Assembly: GCF_900183575.1 (NCBI RefSeq)
Contig: NZ_FXUZ01000019.1
Coordinates: 1 to 37,873, forward strand
From: Staphylococcus cornubiensis
GTDB taxonomy: Bacteria; Bacillota; Bacilli; Staphylococcales; Staphylococcaceae
Direction of reading: 5' to 3'
Length of the DNA stretch: 37,873 bases
The notes below the pieces were generated by a model. It saw nothing but the letters and a program-made list of their open reading frames with translations. It searched no databases and was not told where the DNA came from. Position numbers and translations under genes: made by a program. This document shows positions 1 through 9,271 of the stretch, in pieces (position 1 is the first letter of the stretch; each line of letters starts with the position of its first letter).

Positions 1-9
1 AAATACTTA

Positions 10-124
10 ATCTGGTGCCAATGGCAAAGAGGTCACACCTGTTCCCATGCCGAACACAGAAGTTAAGCTCTTTAGCGCCGATGGTAGTCGGACTTACGTT
101 CCGCGAGAGTAGGACGGTGCCAGG
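10..124 (+). rRNA. rrf: 5S ribosomal RNA
   Basis: The stretch has the typical Gram-positive 5S layout: a 5' arm starting TCTGGTGCC, the conserved loop CCGAACACAGAAGTTAAG, and a closing 3' arm GGTGCCAGG that pairs back with the 5' arm. It is followed within about 10 bases by a tRNA cluster, the usual end of a staphylococcal rRNA operon. The exact ends are uncertain by a few bases. Confidence 0.95.
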
Positions 125-134
125 TTAAGATTAT

Positions 135-209
135 TCCACAGTAGCTCAGTGGTAGAGCTATCGGCTGTTAACCGATCGGTCGTAGGTTCGAGTCCTACCT
201 GTGGAGCCA
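135..209 (+). tRNA. tRNA-Asn (GTT)
   Basis: Complete cloverleaf: acceptor TCCACAG pairs with CTGTGGA, anticodon loop CTGTTAA carries GTT, the T arm has GGTTCGAGTCC, and CCA is encoded. First tRNA after the 5S gene. Confidence 0.95.
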
Positions 210-210
210 T

Positions 211-282
211 GGCCCCTTGGTCAAGCGGTTAAGACACCGCCCTTTCACGGCGGTAACACGGGTTCGAGTCCCGTAGGGGTCA
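211..282 (+). tRNA. tRNA-Glu (TTC)
   Basis: Acceptor GGCCCCT pairs with AGGGGTC, anticodon loop CTTTCAC carries TTC, T loop GGTTCGAGTCC. The CCA end is not encoded (TTC follows the discriminator A), so it must be added after transcription, unlike its Asn, Val, Tyr and Gln neighbours. Confidence 0.95.
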
Positions 283-291
283 TTCATATAT

Positions 292-367
292 GGAGAATTA
301 GCTCAGCTGGGAGAGCATCTGCCTTACAAGCAGAGGGTCGGCGGTTCGAACCCGTCATTCTCCACCA
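292..367 (+). tRNA. tRNA-Val (TAC)
   Basis: Acceptor GGAGAAT pairs with ATTCTCC, anticodon loop CTTACAA carries TAC, CCA is encoded. Confidence 0.95.
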
Positions 368-387
368 TTTTAAATTTTATACATATC

Positions 388-471
388 GGAGGGGTAGCGA
401 AGTGGCTAAACGCGGCGGACTGTAAATCCGCTCCTTCGGGTTCGGCAGTTCGAATCTGCCCCCCTCCACCA
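388..471 (+). tRNA. tRNA-Tyr (GTA)
   Basis: Class II tRNA with a long variable arm (CTCCTTCGGGTTCGG region). Acceptor GGAGGGG pairs with CCCCTCC, anticodon loop CTGTAAA carries GTA, CCA is encoded. The length of 84 bases is normal for tRNA-Tyr. Confidence 0.95.
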
Positions 472-475
472 TTAA

Positions 476-550
476 TGGGCTATAGCCAAGCGGTAAGGCA
501 ACGGACTTTGACTCCGTCACTCGCTGGTTCGAATCCAGCTAGCCCAGCCA
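476..550 (+). tRNA. tRNA-Gln (TTG)
   Basis: Acceptor TGGGCTA pairs with TAGCCCA, anticodon loop CTTTGAC carries TTG, CCA is encoded. Confidence 0.95.
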
Positions 551-553
551 TAT

Positions 554-626
554 GAGCCATTAGCTCAGCTGGTAGAGCATCTGACTTTTAATCAGAGGGT
601 CAGAGGTTCGAATCCTCTATGGCTCA
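554..626 (+). tRNA. tRNA-Lys (TTT)
   Basis: Acceptor GAGCCAT pairs with ATGGCTC, anticodon loop CTTTTAA carries TTT. No encoded CCA: the gene runs directly into the operon terminator. Last tRNA of the cluster. Confidence 0.95.
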
Positions 627-631
627 CTTTT

Positions 632-664
632 AAACCTTATTCCAAATGGGATAGGGTTTTTTAT
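632..664 (+). terminator. Terminator of the rRNA-tRNA operon
   Basis: Stem AACCTTATTCC / GGGATAGGGTT (with G-U pairs) around a short loop, followed by a T run. It lies six bases after tRNA-Lys. Confidence 0.8.
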
Positions 665-923
665 TTTTCTTCTTTAATCGTCCGTTTTAACTTAAGCGCA
701 TAAAACATCTTATACGCAATCATTCCTTATGAAATATTGACGACTCTCTATTCCTCAAAAGTGTGATTTCTTTTATTAACTTGATCACAGCTTCCATTTT
801 CACTCAAATTATAAAATGAATAAAATTAAATGTTTCATTCATCAAAAATCTTATCGACCACATACAGCAGTTATAAAAATTCATTAAATCACATATAATT
901 AAATAACTTGTGTCAAATGAATT
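665..923. other. AT-rich spacer between the tRNA cluster and the rocF promoter
   Basis: No open reading frame with a ribosome site is visible. An inverted pair ATGAAT / ATTCAT lies around 815-843 and might be part of an arginine-regulator site, but the match to an ARG box is weak. Confidence 0.4.
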
Positions 924-952
924 TTGAAAACGCTTGAATTCGTTCGTATAAA
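924..952 (+). promoter_or_regulatory. rocF promoter overlapped by a cre-like site
   Basis: TTGAAA (924-929) and TATAAA (947-952) are 17 bases apart, a good sigma-A promoter spacing. The -35 box is embedded in TTGAAAACGCTTGAAT (924-939), which matches the catabolite-responsive element consensus WTGNAARCGNWWWCAW at 14 of 16 positions. CcpA bound there would block the polymerase, which fits catabolite repression of arginine breakdown. The regulation is inferred. Confidence 0.6.
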
Positions 953-1049
953 CAATTATTCTGACATTGTGCGCACATTAAATTGAATTAAAGGGGCAAT
1001 TTGATGGTAGACACAGATCAAGGAATCATTTAAAAAGGGGAGACAACAA

Positions 1050-1955
1050 ATGAATAAAATCATAGAGCTTATTGGTGCACCTACGACATTTGGACAAAAA
1101 AAACTAGGTGTGAATTTAGGTCCAGATGCCATTCGTTATGCGGGTGTATTACCGCGCTTGAAACGCATTGGTCATGAGGTGATTGATGCGGGTAACGTAG
1201 AAGCACCACCTGTTGATATTGAGAAGTTTATGTCTCAACAAGAGGGATTACAAAATTATGAAGAAATCCTTACTTTTTCTAAAGCACTAAAAGATAAAGT
1301 GTCAGAAAGTATTCGTCAGCAACATTTCCCAGTTATTCTGGGTGGTGATCATTCCTTAGCAATTGGTTCGATTTCAGGTGTTGCTGAACATTATGATCAC
1401 TTGGGTGTTATTTGGTATGATGCGCATGGCGACCTGAATGTACCGGAAGAATCGCCTTCAGGTAATATGCACGGTATGCCATTACGCGTTTTAGCTGGTG
1501 AAGGTGATGAAAAGTTAGTTCAGCTTGGCGGTTTTGCACCAAAAGTGAAACCAGAAAATATTGTTCTTATCGGTATGCGAGATTTAGATTTTGGTGAACG
1601 TGAATATATTAAAAAACATCAAATTCGTACATATACAATGGCCGATATTGACGAGCGTGGCATTCGTCCGATTATTGAAGAAAGTATCGCCTATTTAAAA
1701 GATAGAACTGATGGTGTTCATTTATCGTTAGACGTCGATGCTTTAGATCCAAACGAAACGCCAGGAACGGGTACTAAAGTGTCAGGTGGTTTAACTTATC
1801 GAGAAAGTCATTATGCTTTAGAATTACTCAATCAATCAGGTTTAATTACATCTATGGATATTGTAGAAGTCAATCCTCTATTAGATGTGGAAAATCATAC
1901 AGCAGAACAAGCTGTCGCACTTTTAGGTTCATTTTTTGGTGAAACATTATTATAA
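1050..1955 (+). CDS. rocF: Arginase
   Basis: Hydrolyses L-arginine to ornithine and urea in the cytoplasm, the first step of arginine catabolism and a urea source for urease. At 301 residues it has normal bacterial arginase length. The manganese-binding signatures are all present: GGDHS (98-102), DAHGD (124-128) and SLDVDALDP (226-234), plus the substrate-side stretch NMHGMPL (139-145) and VEVNP with Glu273. The start is fixed by AAGGGGAG nine bases upstream of the ATG. The gene stands alone between a cre-overlapped promoter and its own terminator. A nine-codon open reading frame with its own ribosome site (1004-1033) precedes it. Confidence 0.95.
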   Translation: MNKIIELIGAPTTFGQKKLGVNLGPDAIRYAGVLPRLKRIGHEVIDAGNVEAPPVDIEKFMSQQEGLQNYEEILTFSKALKDKVSESIRQQHFPVILGGDHSLAIGSISGVAEHYDHLGVIWYDAHGDLNVPEESPSGNMHGMPLRVLAGEGDEKLVQLGGFAPKVKPENIVLIGMRDLDFGEREYIKKHQIRTYTMADIDERGIRPIIEESIAYLKDRTDGVHLSLDVDALDPNETPGTGTKVSGGLTYRESHYALELLNQSGLITSMDIVEVNPLLDVENHTAEQAVALLGSFFGETLL

Positions 1956-1978
1956 ATGAAATAGACTTAAAATAAGAA

Positions 1979-2018
1979 GCGAGATAAAGATTGCAGAGGT
2001 GATCTTCATCTCGTTTTT
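1979..2018 (+). terminator. rocF terminator
   Basis: Stem CGAGATAAAGAT / ATCTTCATCTCG around a ten-base loop, followed by five T. It begins about 25 bases after the rocF stop. Confidence 0.8.
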
Positions 2019-2110
2019 AATATGCTTATGAGGTGGAAAAGAGGGAATTTGTAAAAATCGGCTGTACATTTACTTTTGGATATTTAAATCTGATTTATTT
2101 GTACTCCGAT

Positions 2111-2140
2111 ATGACAAACGCTTATTAACATTGGTATAAT
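2111..2140 (+). promoter_or_regulatory. Promoter of the cdaA-cdaR-glmM operon
   Basis: ATGACA (2111-2116) and a perfect TATAAT (2135-2140) are 18 bases apart, about 35 bases upstream of the cdaA start. Strong sigma-A type promoter by eye. Confidence 0.65.
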
Positions 2141-2175
2141 AAGGGACATGGGAATAGATTACCGGAGGAGATACT

Positions 2176-2982
2176 ATGCAAATTTCACACCTCTTTGAAA
2201 ATTTAAGTACGCTTGAGGTCATCACAGGTATTCTAGATTTATTAATTGTATGGTATGTCATTTATTTACTGATTACAGTCTTTAAAGGGACGAAAGCAAT
2301 TCAATTATTAAAAGGGATATTATTTATACTTGTAGGTAAAGCAATCAGTGAATACTTACAACTCACAACGACTTCGAGACTTTTTGATTTGGTATTACAA
2401 TGGGGATTCTTAGCCATTATTGTAATCTTCCAACCTGAAATTAGACGTGCGTTAGAACAACTTGGGAGAGGGAGCTTGTTCAAACGATACTCAACAACGT
2501 CTACAGTAGAAGTGCCAAAGTTAGTGGACTCAGTGTCTAAAGCAGTGCAGTATATGGCAAAGCGACGTATAGGTGCATTAATTGTATTTGAAAAGGAAAC
2601 CGGTTTACAAGACTATATAGAGACGGGTATTCCGATGCATTCAGATATTTCACAAGAATTATTGACGAATGTCTTTATTCCTAACACCCCGTTACATGAT
2701 GGCGCTATGATTATTCAAGGCGATAAAATTGCGACAGCGGCAAGTTATTTACCTTTGTCCGATAGTCCGAAAATAGCGAAGAGTCTTGGAACACGGCACC
2801 GTGCAGCAGTGGGGATTTCTGAAGTTTCTGATGCATTTACAGTCGTTGTATCTGAGGAGACGGGTTCAGTTTCTGTCACGTTTGATGGTAAATTGAGAAA
2901 AGATATTTCACCTGAAGTGTTTGAAGAACTGTTATCTGAGCATTGGTTTGGCTCACACTTTGGAAAGAAAGGTGTGAATTAG
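2176..2982 (+). CDS. cdaA: Diadenylate cyclase (c-di-AMP synthase), membrane-bound CdaA/DacA
   Basis: Makes cyclic di-AMP from two ATP; this messenger controls potassium and osmolyte transport and cell-wall homeostasis. The 268-residue length matches staphylococcal DacA. Three membrane segments fill about residues 17-90, followed by the DAC domain with its two catalytic motifs: DGA at 175-177 (LHDGAMII) and RHR at 207-209 (GTRHRAAVG). A strong CCGGAGGAG site precedes the ATG. The stop codon abuts the cdaR start with no gap, and glmM follows, giving the cdaA-cdaR-glmM operon widely conserved in Firmicutes. Confidence 0.95.
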   Translation: MQISHLFENLSTLEVITGILDLLIVWYVIYLLITVFKGTKAIQLLKGILFILVGKAISEYLQLTTTSRLFDLVLQWGFLAIIVIFQPEIRRALEQLGRGSLFKRYSTTSTVEVPKLVDSVSKAVQYMAKRRIGALIVFEKETGLQDYIETGIPMHSDISQELLTNVFIPNTPLHDGAMIIQGDKIATAASYLPLSDSPKIAKSLGTRHRAAVGISEVSDAFTVVVSEETGSVSVTFDGKLRKDISPEVFEELLSEHWFGSHFGKKGVN

Positions 2983-3915
2983 ATGTTAGAATCAAAATGG
3001 GGTTTACGTTTTACTGCTTTTATTTTAGCATTGCTCTTATTCTTATCGGTGAATCATGTACTCGGTGATGCCTTCAATACAGACAGTGTTTCCAATGATG
3101 GGAATAAAACGATTAAAAATGCACCGGTTGAAGTGATTAACAATAATAAAAGTCTCTATATTTCTGGTGCACCTGATACGGTAGATGTAGAGCTGAACGG
3201 TCCGCAATCTAAAGTGTTACGTGCGCAAAAGACAGAAGATTTTAAAGTTGTGTTAGATGCTTCAAATATCCAACCCGGTGAGTATTCATTAGACTTTCAA
3301 GTACGAGGTTTAGATAAAGATATCAATTATCGTGTATATCCGAAAGAAGTGACACTCTCAGTTGAGAAAAAGGAAACAAGAACATATAATGTCGAACCGA
3401 ATGTGAGTCCATATGTGATTGATCCGAATTTCAAAATTACAGATACATCGGTGTCACCACAAACTGTTAAAATCACAGGGGGCAAAGCACAATTAGATCG
3501 CATTGCATTTGTGAAAGCAAGTTTCCGTAACGAAAATAACATTTCAGAAAAAACGACGGGAGAAGCAAATATTTCTGTCTTTGATAAAAATATGAATAAA
3601 CTGGATGTACAAGTCGATCATCCGACAGTTGATTTAACAGCGGAAGTGGAGCCTTATTCAAAAAAAGTTAAATTAGATGTATCGACAAAAGGTACACCTT
3701 CAGATGGCTTGAAAGTTTCAAGTATTGATTTGGATTCTGATACTGTTGAAATTTTTGGAAACCGTCAAGATTTAGAAGAGATTTCTGAAATTAGTGGTGA
3801 AATTGATGTGAAAGGTGTTTCATCTGATACAGAACGGGAAGTAAGATTAGACTTACCGAAAAATGTCACAAAAACATCACCAGAAAAAATTAAAGCAAAA
3901 ATTAATGTAGAATGA
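2983..3915 (+). CDS. cdaR: CdaA regulator, YbbR-domain protein
   Basis: An anchored extracellular protein that modulates the cyclase encoded just upstream. The N-terminus has one membrane segment (about residues 8-28, rich in L, F and A after a basic Lys-Trp-Gly-Leu-Arg start). The rest is a string of beta-rich YbbR repeats, seen as recurring VELNGP-, VKITGG- and VEIFGN-like turns spaced about 80-90 residues apart. The start ATG touches the cdaA stop, and AAAGGTG at the end of cdaA serves as its ribosome site, so the two are translationally coupled. Also known as YbbR. Confidence 0.92.
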   Translation: MLESKWGLRFTAFILALLLFLSVNHVLGDAFNTDSVSNDGNKTIKNAPVEVINNNKSLYISGAPDTVDVELNGPQSKVLRAQKTEDFKVVLDASNIQPGEYSLDFQVRGLDKDINYRVYPKEVTLSVEKKETRTYNVEPNVSPYVIDPNFKITDTSVSPQTVKITGGKAQLDRIAFVKASFRNENNISEKTTGEANISVFDKNMNKLDVQVDHPTVDLTAEVEPYSKKVKLDVSTKGTPSDGLKVSSIDLDSDTVEIFGNRQDLEEISEISGEIDVKGVSSDTEREVRLDLPKNVTKTSPEKIKAKINVE

Positions 3916-3942
3916 TGAATGAAATAAAAGGAGATATGATTT

Positions 3943-5298
3943 ATGGGTAAATATTTTGGGACAGACGGTGTAAGAGGCGTTGCAAACCAAGAACTGACAC
4001 CTGAACTCGCATTTAAGTTAGGTCGTTATGGAGGATATGTCCTCGCGCATAACGAAGATAAGAAACATCCACGCGTACTCGTTGGTAAAGATACACGTGT
4101 TTCAGGTGAAATGCTAGAATATGCGTTAATCGCGGGATTAGTTTCTATCGGTGCTGAAGTGATGCGTTTAGGCGTTATTTCAACTCCAGGTGTCGCTTAT
4201 TTAACAAGAGAAATGGGCGCAGAATTAGGTGTCATGATTTCAGCTTCACATAATCCAGTTGCGGATAATGGGATTAAATTCTTTGGTTCAGACGGCTTTA
4301 AATTGTCAGACGACCAAGAAAATGAAATCGAGGCATTACTTGATCAAGAAAATCCAGACTTGCCGCGTCCTACAGGTACTGATATTGTGCACACATCTGA
4401 TTATTTTGAAGGTGCGCAAAAATATTTAAGTTATTTAAAATCAACAATCGAAGTGAATTTGGAAGGTTTAAAAATTGCGTTGGATGGTGCACATGGTTCA
4501 ACTGCAGCACTAGCACCATTTCTATTCGGTGACCTTGAAGCAGATACGGTAACGATTGGTTGCAACCCAGATGGTTATAACATTAATGATCAAACGGGTT
4601 CAACACATCCACAAACATTAGCGCAAAAAGTTGTCGACAATGAATGTGATTTTGGTTTAGCTTTTGATGGCGACGGTGACCGATTAATTGCTGTCGATGA
4701 AAAGGGCCAAATTGTTGATGGGGACCAAATCATGTTTGTGATCGGACAAGAAATGGCGAAAAATCAAGAATTGAACGACAACATGATTGTGTCGACAGTG
4801 ATGAGTAACTTAGGTTTCTACAAAGCATTAGAAGCGGAAGGGATTCAATCTGATAAAACAAAAGTCGGTGACCGCTACGTTGTGGAAGAAATGCGCCGTG
4901 GTAACTACAATTTAGGTGGCGAGCAATCTGGTCATATCGTTATGATGGATTACAATACAACAGGTGATGGTTTATTAACAGGTGTGCATTTGGCAGCTGT
5001 TGTGAAACGCTCAGGTAAAAAATTGAGTGAACTTGCAGGCCAAATGAAGAAATATCCACAATCACTTGTGAACGTGCGTGTAACAGATAAATATGGCGTA
5101 GAAGACAATCAAGACGTCAAAGCTGTGATGGATGAAGTTGAAGCGGAAATGAATGGTGAAGGTCGTATTTTAGTGCGCCCATCAGGAACAGAACCGCTCG
5201 TACGTGTCATGGTAGAAGCCAAAACAGATGAAGACGCACAAAACTTTGCTGAACGCATTGCGAAAGTTGTAGAAGAAAAAATGGGCTTAGACGCTTAA
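3943..5298 (+). CDS. glmM: Phosphoglucosamine mutase
   Basis: Interconverts glucosamine-6-phosphate and glucosamine-1-phosphate, leading to UDP-GlcNAc for peptidoglycan and teichoic acids. All alpha-D-phosphohexomutase signatures are present: the phosphoserine loop ISASHNP with Ser102, the magnesium loop FDGDGDR (241-247), the sugar loop GEQSGH (326-331) and the phosphate-binding RPSGTEP (412-418). The 451-residue length is standard. It is the last gene of the cdaA operon, 27 bases after cdaR, with an AAAGGAGA ribosome site. In relatives GlmM also binds and inhibits CdaA, which explains the linkage. Confidence 0.97.
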   Translation: MGKYFGTDGVRGVANQELTPELAFKLGRYGGYVLAHNEDKKHPRVLVGKDTRVSGEMLEYALIAGLVSIGAEVMRLGVISTPGVAYLTREMGAELGVMISASHNPVADNGIKFFGSDGFKLSDDQENEIEALLDQENPDLPRPTGTDIVHTSDYFEGAQKYLSYLKSTIEVNLEGLKIALDGAHGSTAALAPFLFGDLEADTVTIGCNPDGYNINDQTGSTHPQTLAQKVVDNECDFGLAFDGDGDRLIAVDEKGQIVDGDQIMFVIGQEMAKNQELNDNMIVSTVMSNLGFYKALEAEGIQSDKTKVGDRYVVEEMRRGNYNLGGEQSGHIVMMDYNTTGDGLLTGVHLAAVVKRSGKKLSELAGQMKKYPQSLVNVRVTDKYGVEDNQDVKAVMDEVEAEMNGEGRILVRPSGTEPLVRVMVEAKTDEDAQNFAERIAKVVEEKMGLDA

Positions 5299-5307
5299 AT
5301 ATAATGA

Positions 5308-5353
5308 ACTCCCTTTAAACAAGCGTGATTGCACCTTGTTCAGAGGGAGTTCT
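5308..5353 (+). terminator. glmM operon terminator
   Basis: Outer stem AACTCCCT / AGGGAGTT and inner stem ACAAG / CTTGT with a T-rich tail. It lies directly downstream of glmM. Confidence 0.8.
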
Positions 5354-5618
5354 TCTGTTTCAGAAACGTCTTTGATTTCATTGGAGCCATATCAAAAGGA
5401 TAGAAAACTCAATTGTATCGCAAGCCAATCTAGTAGATTTAAAATATCTATCATCAGGAAGTGAACATTGAACATCCTATTCGACTGCCATTCATTGTAC
5501 AATTAAATGAAGTCGAAATCCGTTGAGGTAAGTTCACTAGGTAATGCGATCCCACGATGGCAAACTTGAAATTCATCATTGTTATCAAATGAGCGAAATC
5601 AAAAGCTACAACGCATAA
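5354..5618. other. Non-coding spacer between convergent glmM and mtlD
   Basis: About 265 bases between two terminators. No reading frame with a start and ribosome site stands out, and no repeat from elsewhere in the window is recognised here. Confidence 0.5.
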
Positions 5619-5653
5619 GAAAAAGCTGGGATGCATAATTCCCAGCTTTTAAA
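5619..5653 (-). terminator. mtlD terminator (end of mtl operon)
   Basis: Near-perfect hairpin AAAAGCTGGGA / TCCCAGCTTTT with A and T runs on both sides. It ends two bases before the mtlD stop on the minus strand and could also act in the other direction. Confidence 0.85.
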
Positions 5654-5655
5654 TG

Positions 5656-6762
5656 CTATGATAATTTTTGATATTTGTTCGCAATGGCATGTGCTAATTT
5701 TTCGTCTAATTGCGCATGTTCTTGTAAAAATGCCTCAACACCGACTGCTTGAATACGTTCTTCTTTTTGAACGGCTTCTGGATCTTGTGCGTCTTTGTAT
5801 ACGAGTGCATAAGCTGCAAGTTGTGTTAACGCATCATGCGGTTCATTGGCTTCATATAATGCTTTCAAAGGCTTCATAATACGATCTTGAGGTCCTAATT
5901 TTCTCAATACACCACGTCCGACACGTTGAATGTCATCTGACAAATATTTGTTATGATATCTGTCGATGATTTTTTGACGATACGCCGCTTGTTCCTCAGC
6001 AGAAAAATCAAAAGTGTTCGTAATATAACGACTTGTTTCCGTTAATGTACGTTCTAATTCTTTCACGATATTTTCATCTTTGACCGCTTCTAAAATCGTT
6101 TGATGGCCGAAATATTGTCCAGCGTAGGCAAGGTAGGCATGACCTGTGTTCACTGTCAGCAATTTACGTTCGATGTAAGGTGTTAATGCATCTACATATT
6201 TCACACCGTCTAATTGTGCCCCGTGCCAAGTCGATTGTTCAATCACCCATTCATAAAAAGGTTCTACTGTCACATCTAAAATATTTTCATGATGTTGTAG
6301 AGGGACGATTCGATCAACAGCAGCATTTGAGAAATGGATGTTGTCGTCTAATGTTTCGACTTCATTTAAAATTGCCGTTTTCAGTGCATCTGTCGCGTTA
6401 ATCGCATTTTCACAAGCAACGATGTTTACCGGCGTTGTGCGTGTTTTTAAAATAGGCGCTAATGATTTGGCGATGATGGGTAAAATATTCACGCCAACAG
6501 CAGTTGTAATCAAATCTGCTTCCAAAATCGCATTTTTCAACGCTTCTTGTTCTTCAGCAGAATGAATCGCATTGACGTTTTGAATCGTCGTCTTTGTTTG
6601 CGCTTCGTCAGCAAGTGTGACTTCATAAGCTTGTGCAGTTTTAAGTGCATTCACGATATCTGTATTGACATCCGCAAATGTCACATCAAAATGGTTGTCT
6701 GCAAGAATAAAACCGATAAAGCCACGACCAATATTACCAGCTCCAAAATGAAGTGCTTTCAT
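5656..6762 (-). CDS. mtlD: Mannitol-1-phosphate 5-dehydrogenase
   Basis: Oxidises mannitol-1-phosphate to fructose-6-phosphate with NAD, feeding imported mannitol into glycolysis. The N-terminus carries the nucleotide-binding loop [11 protein letters not shown] (7-17). The C-terminal half contains the dehydrogenase signature around [12 protein letters not shown] with the conserved catalytic-site lysine and histidine region. The 368-residue length is normal. Its ATG shares one base with the mtlF stop (TAATG), and GAGGAGG inside the end of mtlF is its ribosome site, so translation is coupled. Last gene of the mtl operon. Confidence 0.95.
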   Translation of the reverse strand: MKALHFGAGNIGRGFIGFILADNHFDVTFADVNTDIVNALKTAQAYEVTLADEAQTKTTIQNVNAIHSAEEQEALKNAILEADLITTAVGVNILPIIAKSLAPILKTRTTPVNIVACENAINATDALKTAILNEVETLDDNIHFSNAAVDRIVPLQHHENILDVTVEPFYEWVIEQSTWHGAQLDGVKYVDALTPYIERKLLTVNTGHAYLAYAGQYFGHQTILEAVKDENIVKELERTLTETSRYITNTFDFSAEEQAAYRQKIIDRYHNKYLSDDIQRVGRGVLRKLGPQDRIMKPLKALYEANEPHDALTQLAAYALVYKDAQDPEAVQKEERIQAVGVEAFLQEHAQLDEKLAHAIANKYQKLS

Positions 6763-7196
6763 TATGCATCCGCCTCCTCGAACACTTGACGAATGGCTTG
6801 TGGAGAATCTGCATTGACGATTTTTTCTACATTTTCTTCTTCACTAAATGTAATCGCGATTTGTGATAATAAGTCTAAATGTTCTCCATATTTACCAGCG
6901 ATACCGATGACGACTTTCACTTCTTCACCGTTCCAATCTAAACCTTCTGGAATTTGTAATAAGGATAAACCTGATGCGAGTACTTCATTTTTTGCTTCGT
7001 CTGTACCGTGTGGAATAGCTAAAGCGTTACCCATAAATGTAGATACGATTTGTTCACGGTCTTTCATTGCTTGTACATAACCAGCTTTAACGACACCGCT
7101 TTCTACAAGAAGTTGACCCGCTTTTTCGATAGCTTCGTCTTGTGAATGAATTGATTGGTTTAATAAAACATTTTCATCTCTTAATAAGTTTTCCAT
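6762..7196 (-). CDS. mtlF: PTS mannitol transporter subunit IIA
   Basis: Small cytoplasmic phosphocarrier that receives phosphate from HPr and passes it to the IIB domain of MtlA. Its 144 residues contain the active-site motif [13 protein letters not shown], with the phosphorylated histidine at about position 63. The start is supported by GAGGAG upstream of the ATG. It sits 16 bases after mtlR and overlaps mtlD by one base. The order mtlA-mtlR-mtlF-mtlD is the staphylococcal arrangement. Confidence 0.94.
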   Translation of the reverse strand: MENLLRDENVLLNQSIHSQDEAIEKAGQLLVESGVVKAGYVQAMKDREQIVSTFMGNALAIPHGTDEAKNEVLASGLSLLQIPEGLDWNGEEVKVVIGIAGKYGEHLDLLSQIAITFSEEENVEKIVNADSPQAIRQVFEEADA

Positions 7197-7212
7197 AATA
7201 AATCGCTCCTCG

Positions 7213-9240
7213 TTAAATATGATTCAATGTGATAATACTTGTCTTAATCCATTGTTCAATGCGTTGTGAGTCATTCAGTGCATCGTCATCCTCGTCTAGT
7301 GCGAGTGACAACTGACCGTATATCTCACTGACGAGTCGTTGGAGCTGTGTATTTTCTGGTAAAAAGACACAGAACAACGTATCGACGGTTAAATCTTCAC
7401 CGAAATCATAAGGTGTTGCCAAATGCCATACGCCGATGTAAGGTGTATCGATGTGTGGACTGATAAAATGTGGAATGGCGACATGAAATGGTGATAATAC
7501 AAAAGATTGATTTTCATGACGTTCTTTCAATAGTTGTTGTATCGCAGTTAAATGATGCGTAATTTGCTTGTTATAAAGATGTTGCGCGATATCTTGCGTC
7601 CAATCAGTCAAATCAGTTTGTAACATTTCAAACGAATCTAACAGTTGTAAGCTTTCGCGCATCGCATCAATTTTTTGATTCACGACAGTTGTGTCACTGA
7701 TATGCGTTACCGGTACAATAGTCGTGTCATTCTTACTTGAACGTGCTTCTGACATTTGTGGAAGCTGTTGATGCAAAAATGCAGAAGTTTTCGCAATTTC
7801 ATGTTCAGGCAGTAGTGGATTTACCGTTAAATAAGGTTGATCTAAATCCAGTTCCACTGTAGAAATAATTGCGTCATACTGTGTGAGGTCATGCGATTGC
7901 AAGTCACTCACTGACATTTGCGTCGTACGATCAATCATTGGAAATGTTTCTTCTAATCGATTAGCTAAAATACGACTCGTACCAACACCGCTACTACATA
8001 CGACTAAAACAGACGATGCGTGCTGGCGTTTTTGGACAGCGCCACCAAAATGCAAGACTAAAAAGGCGATTTCGTGGTCTGGAAAGTGCAGTTGTGGCCA
8101 TAATCGAGCGACAGCATGTCTAACAGCTTGAAATAATAATGGATAAGCACTTTGAATACGTGTTGTCATCGGATTGTAAGTTTCGATTTTAGCGTGTATC
8201 CGGTTTAAGGCAGGCGTTAAGTGTAACAATAGGCCTTCTTTTAATTCATTGATATTGTTGAACTGTAGATTTGTCTCTTCTGCAACACTAGTGATTAACT
8301 GAGCGACTTGTGGTACGTTTTGTGATAGTTGTTGATCTTCTTTATCATTTTTTCGTTTTGAACCGCGTAAATGAATCGTGATAAAGGCGACTTCTGCTTG
8401 GTCAAACGTAATGCCGTAATGCTGTCCGAGTCGTTCAGAAATGTTACAAGCAATTTGATATTCTTCTGTCGCTTGAACATCTGCCATCGTGTCGTCATTA
8501 ATAGAGACATATTGCTCATGGCGCATACGCTCAATACTTAACACGATATGAACAATCAATGCCAAATAGCTGGATTCGGTTAATGCATAGGGCAAATGAT
8601 CTAAATCATCCATGAGCAAGCGTTCAACCTGGAAAATTTCTTTCATATCGACCATTGGCAATCGGTTATGATTTAAAGATTGAAAGACAAAATGGTTTTC
8701 AATGACCGAATAAACACTCGTACTGTCTAAGCGTTCCATCATCAGTTGGCTGAGCAGTTCGCGTTTATGCATCTCACTTCCATGAATTGAAACACCGACA
8801 CCGCGCTTTCGAATGAGCTCAATTTTGAACTGATTCAAATCTTGTTCGAGCGCATCCAATACTTTACTGAGCTGTTGGAGTGACGCACCGATTTCAGAAG
8901 CTAAACCGACTTGTTTAACGGGTTCATTAGATTGAATTAATGCATATAAAATAATGACTTTTTGTTCTTCTGTGCTTAAATCAATGACGGTATCTTGACC
9001 TAATTCTTGTTGTAAACGTGTCATATTGTCAGCTGTACCGACCAAGAGGAGTCCTTGATTTTTAGGACGTTGAAGTTCTATTTCAAAAGGTGCGAGGGTG
9101 TCATCGAGATTGTTAAGCTCTCGATGCACCGTTCGCGAAGATACCCCTAATTGTTGCGCAATATCATATCGAGAAATAGGTAATCCTTGATTTTTCAGGA
9201 GTATTTCTAATATGTCTCGCTCTCTACGTCTGATATACAT
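7213..9240 (-). CDS. mtlR: Mannitol operon activator MtlR (BglG/PRD family)
   Basis: DNA-binding activator of the mtl genes whose activity is set by PTS phosphorylation. Domains in order: an N-terminal helix-turn-helix ([21 protein letters not shown]), a second wHTH, two PRD domains with histidines near 231, 290, 339 and 397, an EIIB-like domain with [12 protein letters not shown] (Cys about 415), and a C-terminal EIIA-like domain with the HVAIPHF histidine motif. A frame-consistent GTG lies at 9252, but GGGGA is too close to it. The ATG at 9240, giving MYIRRRERD, suits the family better, though its spacing of about 13 bases is long. It follows mtlA closely and precedes mtlF by 16 bases. Confidence 0.93.
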   Translation of the reverse strand: MYIRRRERDILEILLKNQGLPISRYDIAQQLGVSSRTVHRELNNLDDTLAPFEIELQRPKNQGLLLVGTADNMTRLQQELGQDTVIDLSTEEQKVIILYALIQSNEPVKQVGLASEIGASLQQLSKVLDALEQDLNQFKIELIRKRGVGVSIHGSEMHKRELLSQLMMERLDSTSVYSVIENHFVFQSLNHNRLPMVDMKEIFQVERLLMDDLDHLPYALTESSYLALIVHIVLSIERMRHEQYVSINDDTMADVQATEEYQIACNISERLGQHYGITFDQAEVAFITIHLRGSKRKNDKEDQQLSQNVPQVAQLITSVAEETNLQFNNINELKEGLLLHLTPALNRIHAKIETYNPMTTRIQSAYPLLFQAVRHAVARLWPQLHFPDHEIAFLVLHFGGAVQKRQHASSVLVVCSSGVGTSRILANRLEETFPMIDRTTQMSVSDLQSHDLTQYDAIISTVELDLDQPYLTVNPLLPEHEIAKTSAFLHQQLPQMSEARSSKNDTTIVPVTHISDTTVVNQKIDAMRESLQLLDSFEMLQTDLTDWTQDIAQHLYNKQITHHLTAIQQLLKERHENQSFVLSPFHVAIPHFISPHIDTPYIGVWHLATPYDFGEDLTVDTLFCVFLPENTQLQRLVSEIYGQLSLALDEDDDALNDSQRIEQWIKTSIITLNHI

Positions 9241-9271
9241 TAAGCAGATCACATCCCCATTACGTGATTTC

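Noticed and set aside
201..425. A 74-codon open frame across the tRNA cluster
   Set aside because: It runs through tRNA-Glu, Val and Tyr; the sequence is fully explained by the tRNA genes.
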